Of a stretch of DNA of 64,000 nucleotides, positions 58,101-64,000 are shown piece after piece; the first letter of the stretch is position 1, and each line of letters starts with the position of its first letter. The notes beneath the pieces are model-generated. The model saw only the letters and a list, made by a program, of their open reading frames with translations. It was not told the origin of the DNA and searched no databases. The stretch lies in assembly GCA_029641185.1 (NCBI GenBank), contig JAPWGK010000014.1, forward strand, positions 1,116,001 through 1,180,000, written 5' to 3'. The position numbers and the translations under genes were made by a program. The stretch is from Pseudofabraea citricarpa (Eukaryota; Ascomycota; Leotiomycetes; Helotiales; Dermateaceae).

Positions 58101-59282
58101 CAAGTCATCAATCATACTTCTGGCTTCTGCAACTTCTTCGCTGGATTGCGCCTTTTCCTCTAACTCTATAGCTCGTCGCTGAACATCCTTAAGAGCATCC
58201 TCTGTATATGCTAGACTACTCATGTGGTTCTCCAGCTTAGCCTTTAAATTGTCGACTTCGTCTTCGCGATCATCAATCATGCGATCCTTTTCCCGTAGGT
58301 CGGCTTCCAAATCGTGGATTTTATCTTGCATGTCATCCACCTGCCCATCCTCGTGCTCCGCATTGTCGACTTGTTCTCGAAGTTGCTCGATTTCTGCCTC
58401 TTTCGCACGAAGATTCTGTTGTAGCCGGTCTAACTCTTCTCGCTGACCTTCAACAGCATACTTTTGCTTGACCTTTTCATGCATTTCAATGATTTGTTGA
58501 CGATAGAGCTCAACATCTCGCTCCGCAGCACCAAGTGTCTTTCGATAACGATGCAATTCTTTTTGCATCGTGACCTTATCGACTTTTAATTCAGTGTTCT
58601 CCTTCAAGGCCGCTTCACTAAAACCTGGCCCCGCCTTTCTCAGAGCTTCCTCAAGGAAATGAATCTTGAGCTTCAGGCCAAAATTCTCCTTCTCAATTTT
58701 ATCAATGACATTCTCCTGCTCCCGTAACGATAACTGGTTTCCATCTTGTAGCACACCGTTTCCTTCGTTTCGCCGTGGAAGAAGTGCCATCGGTGTCGAC
58801 GCGGCGCTGCTGCTCTCCATTTGTGGTATAGGTGTTCCTCCCAAGTACGATCCATTCCTTGAGTCTTGTCCGTATATTGAGCTACCCATGGCGGGCAGTG
58901 GGGTAAGCTCCTCGGGGACGTTGTCTAACCCACCTGGCTTCAGAAATGCGGGGGTCTGAGGGACGCCATTCTCTTTGCCATTTCGAAGGGCGCTATTCCT
59001 GGTTGCACTTTTAAGTAAAGGAGTGAATTCTCCCCCACCGAGTCCAACAGGGAGATTTTTTCTATCGCCAAAAACTGCGCGACTTCGAGGCGTCCTGAGG
59101 TTGACGCCACCGGCGCCGCGTCTGGCATTCTGCAATTGTTGTATGAGGTTATTGTTGTCTTTAGATGGCGATTGAAAAGACTGCTCCTGTGATATGTCGA
59201 AATCGGGTTGGTTGGTGAGGTAAGTCGCATCACCTAGGTTCGTTCGCGGAGTATCGAGCCCGCCAACTCCAGCTTGCACCAT
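55122..59282 (-). CDS. pcp1: Pericentrin-like spindle pole body protein (Pcp1/PcpA)
   Basis: Exons 59282-55393 and 55338-55122 (intron 54 nt, GTAAAT...CTGAC...TAG) give 1368 residues. The start at ATG 59282 gives MVQAGVGGLDTPRTNLGDAT; an upstream in-frame extension begins with TTG and is not used. The centrosomin CM1 motif is at about residues 195-260: REQENVIDKIEKENFGLKLK, then IHFLEEALRKAGPGFSEAAL and KVTMQKELHRYRKTL. A coiled coil of ~900 residues follows, with Glu/Gln/Lys/Arg heptads. The PACT domain spans the intron at the C-terminus: KREVRHSKELRGLAMQIEYL, then FFKACNKADLKLLGIGPR and GTLVIATIRMKKMAEEW. CM1 recruits gamma-tubulin complexes; PACT anchors to the spindle pole through calmodulin. 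CM1 plus PACT points to Pcp1/PcpA rather than Mto1/ApsB. Confidence 0.92.
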
Positions 59283-59710
59283 ATCGATTCGAAAAGTGAG
59301 CCTCCGCGGCTCAGTCAATGCGTGGTTAAGGTAATAGGAGAAAAGGATTAAAATATTACGAGTTTAAAATGCAAAGCGCAGCCATGAACTCCAGAACAAA
59401 TGTGGCGAGATGCTGTTGATTCTGGACGATTGGGGTAACTCTAGATTTGGTATTTTCGTGACGCGCTTTGGGTTTGTTTACATCCATCGCATATTGGTAC
59501 TAGCGTTTCGGCTCGGATTAACCACCAACGGTATGGTATCGCGAGCACAAGCACGAGCACGAGGCAATCCCTGCAAGCTTGTGATATCATTCAATCATCC
59601 GTGTACAATCACGGGTATTTTTTTACGCAGTGCCGTTAATCGTGGAGTTTGTCAAGCTGTATAGGAGAGAGTACAGCTAAAGGACTGTTGCAGAAACACA
59701 CGCATTCGAA
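59283..59710. promoter_or_regulatory. Divergent promoter, pcp1 / SGT1-ecdysoneless gene
   Basis: 428 bp between head-to-head starts. No gene is supported inside; it must contain both promoters. Confidence 0.5.
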
Positions 59711-61738
59711 ATGGACGGCCCTCAAGACGACTTCAAATGGTTTGGAGAAGGCTTCGATGGTTTTCCCAAACGTCTACCAGATGATTGTGTCCAATATACA
59801 CTCTTTGTCATTGACTCCAAACTGAGGTCCCAGAGGGAGGTTCTTACTCGGCTGGAAACTATTCGCCGGGAGGCCCAAAAACTCACAAGTAATCTATTAA
59901 AGGAGTATATCTGGCAGCGCGAATCTTTTAAACTAGACCTGCAAAATGAAAAAAGTATGTATAACATTGGTTTCTTCACTCGATACTAGGTGTTTGGGCT
60001 AACTTAACTACCCAGATATGATGTATCTGCATGGAGTTACTAACTATGGAGACTCTGTCGAGGATGAGTGGCTTATTGTATATCTTCTGAGAGAACTGAG
60101 TAGCCAATTTTCTGATCTTTGGGTCAAAGTCGTGGACACAGATGGAGAGTTTCTTCTCATCGAAGCTGCTAATACCTTGCCACGATGGTTGAACCCAGAA
60201 GTTGCAGACAATCGAGTAATTTGTTCACTATCTTCAATGTTCTGGTCGCTGCTTACACCCTACAGGTTTGGATTAATTGCAGCAAGCTCCATGTCATTCC
60301 CTTAGGCGCAGATAAGCCTTCAGTGAGATCTTTAACCTTGGCTGATGCTTATAAAGTAATCGCCTTGTCCCCCGATTTGCTCGTCAACAGTCAAGATCTT
60401 GAGGCAGAAGCATTTTACCGTCTTCGTAACTATCCATCACAAATATCTCTCTCACTTCACAACGCAACCGTCACAGTACCTAGAAAGCTTGCCTACATAT
60501 TGCACGAACTGCCTGCATCAATAGCACCAGCCGTTGAAGCCTTCTACCTTCGGGATCCCGTCGCTCTCAAGTCATTGAAGGGAAGACAAGAGACCCTTGT
60601 ATTTCCCCCTACGGATCTTGTGACAGTCTCGGCACGATTTACCAGGGTTTTGTATGCGCAGGTAAAGTCACAGCAATTCTCGCCACCTTGGTACTGGAAA
60701 GAAATTATATGCAACGCCGAAAACGAGGCTGCGTCCGAACCAAGCACACAGCGAAACTCGCAATGCCTAGAAGCCGGAATGAAGCTTACGTCAGGATTTG
60801 AAATGCTAGTCAAAGATAGCAAAAATCGCGACAATAAATCGGTGCGCGAAATATGTATCTTACTGGAAGATTTGACCGTTGGTGATTCTACACTGCCGAC
60901 TGACGAGGTTATTTTAAAATGGGAAGACGTGACGAGAGAAGACGACGAAAAGTGGCTCGATATCAATTTCGAGGATTTTGAGAAGGAGCTCCAGGGAAGA
61001 AACAAGCCAAAAGTGTATTCGAAAGAGGCCGGGATGTTTGGACCAGACCCTCCGTCCGGGTTTGGAGATGCAAAAACACAAGACGATCTTAAAAAAATGG
61101 TTGAGCGCTTCGAGTCTTTCCTAGGCGATAGTAATGCGGGCATAGACGGTGCCGAGCTCGATGATATGGACTTCGATGAAGATGATGCTGATCGGGGAGA
61201 GCATGGCAGCGATACTGACAGTGAAGATGAAGACAAGAACGTGGCTTTTGATGAGGTCGAGTTTGCGAGAATGATGAGGGAGATGATGGGCTTGCCTTCT
61301 GAAGATGCGGCACCTAAGCCTAAACCCCAGACAGCCGGACAAAGCAAAGCAAGCAAGAGAGTAGAGGAGCTTACTAGTAACGAAGATGAGGAAAGTGATG
61401 CAGCCGAGATCAAGAAACTGATGCAGGGTATGGAAGCTGAACTGAGAGAGGCTGGTGCACTCACCCTCGACTCCAGATCGAGTCAAGCTACGCCCAGAGG
61501 TCCTTCTACTATCGGCGAGGGCGGAAGAGATTATATAGCAAAAAATGATTCGGACAGTGAAAACGAAGAAGAGGTTGATATTGATTTCAATCTTGCCAAG
61601 AATTTGCTTGAAAGCTTCAAAAGCCAGGCAGGTATGGCAGGTCCCGGAGGAAATCTTTTGGGGATGATGGGCATGACTCTCCCTCGAGATGAGGATGATT
61701 CGCAGCCCGCTAGTATAGAGCCTCGCAGGAAGAATTAA
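59711..61738 (+). CDS. SGT1/ecdysoneless family protein
   Basis: Exons 59711-59954, 60016-60215 and 60266-61738 (introns 61 and 50 nt) give 638 residues. N-terminal motifs match the ECD/SGT1 family (PF07093): LPDDCVQYTLFVIDSKL, YGDSVEDEWLIVYLLRELS, LWVKVVDTDGEFLLIEAANT then LPRWLNPEVADNRVWINCSK. Further landmarks are SLTLADAYKVI and AYILHELPASIAPAVEAFYL. The C-terminal half has FGPDPPSGFGDAKTQDDLKK, then a very acidic stretch (FDEDDADRGEHGSDTDSEDE) and EVDIDFNLAKNLLESFKSQA. Human ECD binds R2TP and the spliceosome factor PRPF8 and affects cell-cycle entry; the fission-yeast homologue is nuclear. It should not be confused with the unrelated Hsp90 cochaperone also called Sgt1. Confidence 0.9.
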
Positions 61739-61830
61739 AAAGACAATTGAAATGAATACATAAAGCTTCCGTAAGTTTGGGTATCCAATTTTACCACACC
61801 CAACCATTCATAACGCCTACGCTAAATGCT

Positions 61831-63078
61831 CTATACCCCGCCATCCTCAGTCCTAGGTCTCTTTGAGCTCTCTGCTTCCTGGGAATCACTTCTTGCCCTT
61901 TTGGAGTCGTCACTCGGTGCCACATCAACCTTTTCTAGTTCTGTTAGGGCGCTAGTCAATCTTCTCCGGCCATCCAACTCTCGTCGACTACTGTCAGCCT
62001 GTGGCCTATAGTACTCGGTCACAATGCTCACAATGGCGGTGTAAGACTTGTATAACAACAGCCGTACAGCGGCCCCATCTCTATCCTCGATGACATCCTC
62101 CCCAGCCTCGCGCCAACCCTCCAGGAATCCCTCGCTTGGTTCCTCCCAACAACTCGATAGAAGCGGATCCCCAAAGCAGCCTTGACTCCAGCTTCGCAGC
62201 CCTGTTATCCGGATACTCCTTGGAGGTGTATGCGGGCCACCTGCTTCGGCCTCCCTTTCAACCATCACGTTCATATCCGTCCCAGCATCAAGAATAGTCA
62301 ATCGTGGTAAGATGATAGCCTCAAGCCTCCATGCTAGTCTCTGATAATGGGCCCTAATAACTTCGTAAGGTAGCAGGACTGACATATCTTCCCCATCACG
62401 GAGAATCCCTTCAAGAAGAGAGTTGAAAGCTGCCGGCCAAGTCTTTGAACCCCTTGGGTCGTTGATAGCCGGACCTGACGCAAAAGGGTCTGACAAAACC
62501 TTGCCGACAACACCAAACGTCCCGGATGGTGAGGTTAATGAGGCTAGTGCTCGAGCCATGGAACCAACCTGCTTGTCGACAAGCCGTCGCTCAGACAAGC
62601 TCAGGTATATCGACAAGGTGGACAGAGGTGCACCTGATGTAGGCTCAAAGATGCTATAAGGGTACGCCATTTCTCGATTGTTTGAAGAATGCTTGAGGAG
62701 CTTGGGAGTTAAGTCAGATAACTGGATATGTGTTTCAGTTGACTGTGAGCTCGACGAAGGGCCCGACACCATAGCCTCCCGCGTGGTATTGGTAATGAAG
62801 TGGACAAGTGTTGCTTCGGAGGAGAGAAGAGTTGCCTCTTGCCTCAGCAGTCTCACTGTCAGTGACGGGGCAAAGGAAAGGAGGAGTTGGCGGTCATCGG
62901 ACATGTTGAGGGTGTAAAGTCTTGGGAGTTGAGTTGAGGGGATCTCTTCGACAGCACCTAGCGTTGCGTGCGGGATAACGTGAGTTAAGATCTCCTTGAG
63001 TCGTCGGACAGGCAAACTGTACATCAAAGAGGTTAAGGTGGGAGGCCTATTGTTAGATCTAGTAGTAGCAGTAGACAT
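61831..63078 (-). CDS. APH-fold phosphotransferase-like protein, divergent catalytic loop
   Basis: A single exon encodes 415 residues from ATG 63078 (context CACCATGTC); an in-frame ATG at 63117 would add 13 residues. The pattern is that of fungal aminoglycoside/choline-kinase-like proteins. There is a nucleotide-lobe segment LLLSFAPSLTVRLLRQEATL, then AYPYSIFEPTSGAPLSTLSI (hinge), SGTFGVVGKVLSDPF, and TWPAAFNSLLEGILRDGEDM. The catalytic-loop region reads LPRLTILDAGTDMNVMV, without the usual HGDxxxxN. The metal-binding region reads ITGLRSWSQGCFGDPLL, without the usual DW/DF acid. It may therefore be a pseudokinase. The C-terminus is disordered with a basic nuclear-type signal (KRARSDSQEAESSKRPR). 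Function is unknown. Confidence 0.65.
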   Translation of the reverse strand: MSTATTRSNNRPPTLTSLMYSLPVRRLKEILTHVIPHATLGAVEEIPSTQLPRLYTLNMSDDRQLLLSFAPSLTVRLLRQEATLLSSEATLVHFITNTTREAMVSGPSSSSQSTETHIQLSDLTPKLLKHSSNNREMAYPYSIFEPTSGAPLSTLSIYLSLSERRLVDKQVGSMARALASLTSPSGTFGVVGKVLSDPFASGPAINDPRGSKTWPAAFNSLLEGILRDGEDMSVLLPYEVIRAHYQRLAWRLEAIILPRLTILDAGTDMNVMVEREAEAGGPHTPPRSIRITGLRSWSQGCFGDPLLSSCWEEPSEGFLEGWREAGEDVIEDRDGAAVRLLLYKSYTAIVSIVTEYYRPQADSSRRELDGRRRLTSALTELEKVDVAPSDDSKRARSDSQEAESSKRPRTEDGGV

Positions 63079-64000
63079 GGTGCACCGCTCACGAGGCCCA
63101 GGCACCTGGCAAGTCATGGGAAGGAGGTGCTGTAATTACAAAGCGTGTGTGGGAGCGATGGGTGATGAAGAGCAGTAGTGAGTTCCACTTCCATGTGGCT
63201 GGGAAGCCATTCACGTCTGTACGAGAGGGACCTTTCAAGAAAGCAGGCGAGTGAGGGTGCCGATGCGTTAGCGACGACAAGAAGGCCAGAAGTTGAACGA
63301 GTGACTTGGGCCTTCCGACAAGTGCGATGACAATGGTGGCCGTAGGGTGCGTACCTATGTATATATTTATGTATGTATGTATATGCAGGTCGCGCTGTCT
63401 ACAACAATGTAAGAAGTGAGAAATGGAGAACTGGAGAACTGGCTGGGCAGCGTAAAGAAGGACCACCACCTACGTGCTTCTCGGAAACGAAAGAAGCGGC
63501 GGACAGCAAGTAGATGAGGATCAAGCAAGCCTCTGCGCCGCTCACATGTACGGTACGGTAGGTTCCCCAGAGTTCGTCAACGACAAGGCTGCCGGGGCAC
63601 ACCTGAAAGATGATTTGAGCATCGAGCAAGCGAGCGAGGCTCGGGGGTATTCCTGCTTTGAGGAAACAGTAAGACCGATTGGCGTAGGGGGGGTGACGAA
63701 GAGATGTCAGCCATGAGCCATGGGGGAGGGGGGGCCAGCCACAGCGATGGTTATGGTGGTGGTACCTGGCTACAGTAAGTAAGTACCTTGGGTTGACATA
63801 CACATTGCACAGCGATGCCCGCTTACTGTCCTGTATAGCCCGTCGGGGGAGATAACAGAGCAGGCAGGGCAGGGTGGGCGAATGGCAGCCGGCAACACGC
63901 GAGGCCAGGGACATGTTACATGTTGCATTCATCTTACTTTCCCAGTCTTACCGTGTTAAAATCGCCTACTGGCCACAAACAAGCGAAGGTGCATGGAGGC
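63079..64000. other. Terminal gene-free region
   Basis: Upstream flank of the APH-like gene to the window end. A TATG/TA microsatellite lies at 63357-63384. A minus-strand frame at 63399-63932 has no start context, domain or composition to support it. Part of a neighbouring gene's promoter may lie at the right edge. Confidence 0.45.

Noticed and set aside
59283..59318. Upstream extension of the pcp1 frame
   Set aside because: It starts with TTG; the first ATG at 59282 gives the expected N-terminus.
63399..63932. Minus-strand frame of 177 codons near the right edge
   Set aside because: No domain, no plausible exon structure, and composition (His/Pro/Cys-rich) typical of chance frames.

Overview
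The window is nuclear DNA of a filamentous ascomycete (Pezizomycotina). Evidence: protein-coding genes carry short introns (mostly 46-70 nt) with GTRNGT donors, CTRAC-type branch sites and YAG acceptors. Several families present are fungal: fungal-type Med9, Hpc2, Rba50-like RPAP1, a fungal-branch GH47 mannosidase, a Pcp1/PcpA spindle-pole protein and a type I metacaspase. No bacterial or viral module was seen. A Leotiomycetes or Sordariomycetes affiliation is only an impression from protein similarity as I remember it.

Layout. 1-7.1 kb: start of an MFS monocarboxylate-type transporter running off the left edge, then the divergent mitochondrial pair AIM24/ATM1, then a small conserved basic protein. 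7.9-16.3 kb: a large type II GH47 alpha-mannosidase, the chaperonin subunit CCT6, and a prenylcysteine oxidase divergent from it (226 bp apart). 16.5-26.2 kb: RPAP1/Rba50, Hpc2, the mitochondrial citrate carrier Ctp1, a complex III assembly factor (UQCC2/Cbp6-like), the Rsp5 adaptor Bsd2/Ndfip, and protein-L-isoaspartate methyltransferase. 27-39.3 kb: an unrecognised conserved protein, the deubiquitinase Ubp2, a complex I NDUFA11-type subunit, tubulin cofactor C and Med9. 41-49.7 kb: cofactor-independent phosphoglycerate mutase (with a GC-AG intron), a mucin-like single-pass membrane protein and another unrecognised conserved protein. 49.7-53 kb: a gene-poor stretch holding a ~620-bp inverted-repeat element with a very AT-rich, RIP-like core. 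53-63.1 kb: a metacaspase, the pericentrin-like Pcp1, an SGT1/ecdysoneless protein and a divergent APH-fold protein. The rest to 64 kb is gene-free as far as I can see.

The gene set is mainly housekeeping. Themes recur without forming a single pathway cluster: mitochondria (AIM24, ATM1, CTP1, UQCC2-like, NDUFA11), tubulin and microtubules (CCT6, cofactor C, Pcp1), transcription and chromatin (RPAP1, Hpc2, Med9), and the Rsp5 ubiquitin ligase (Bsd2 adaptor, Ubp2 antagonist). Many genes are head-to-head with short shared promoters. I found no secondary-metabolite cluster, CRISPR array, rRNA or convincing tRNA gene. Intron and exon coordinates were worked out by hand from splice motifs, frame continuity and family conservation; every complete multi-exon model below closes in frame.
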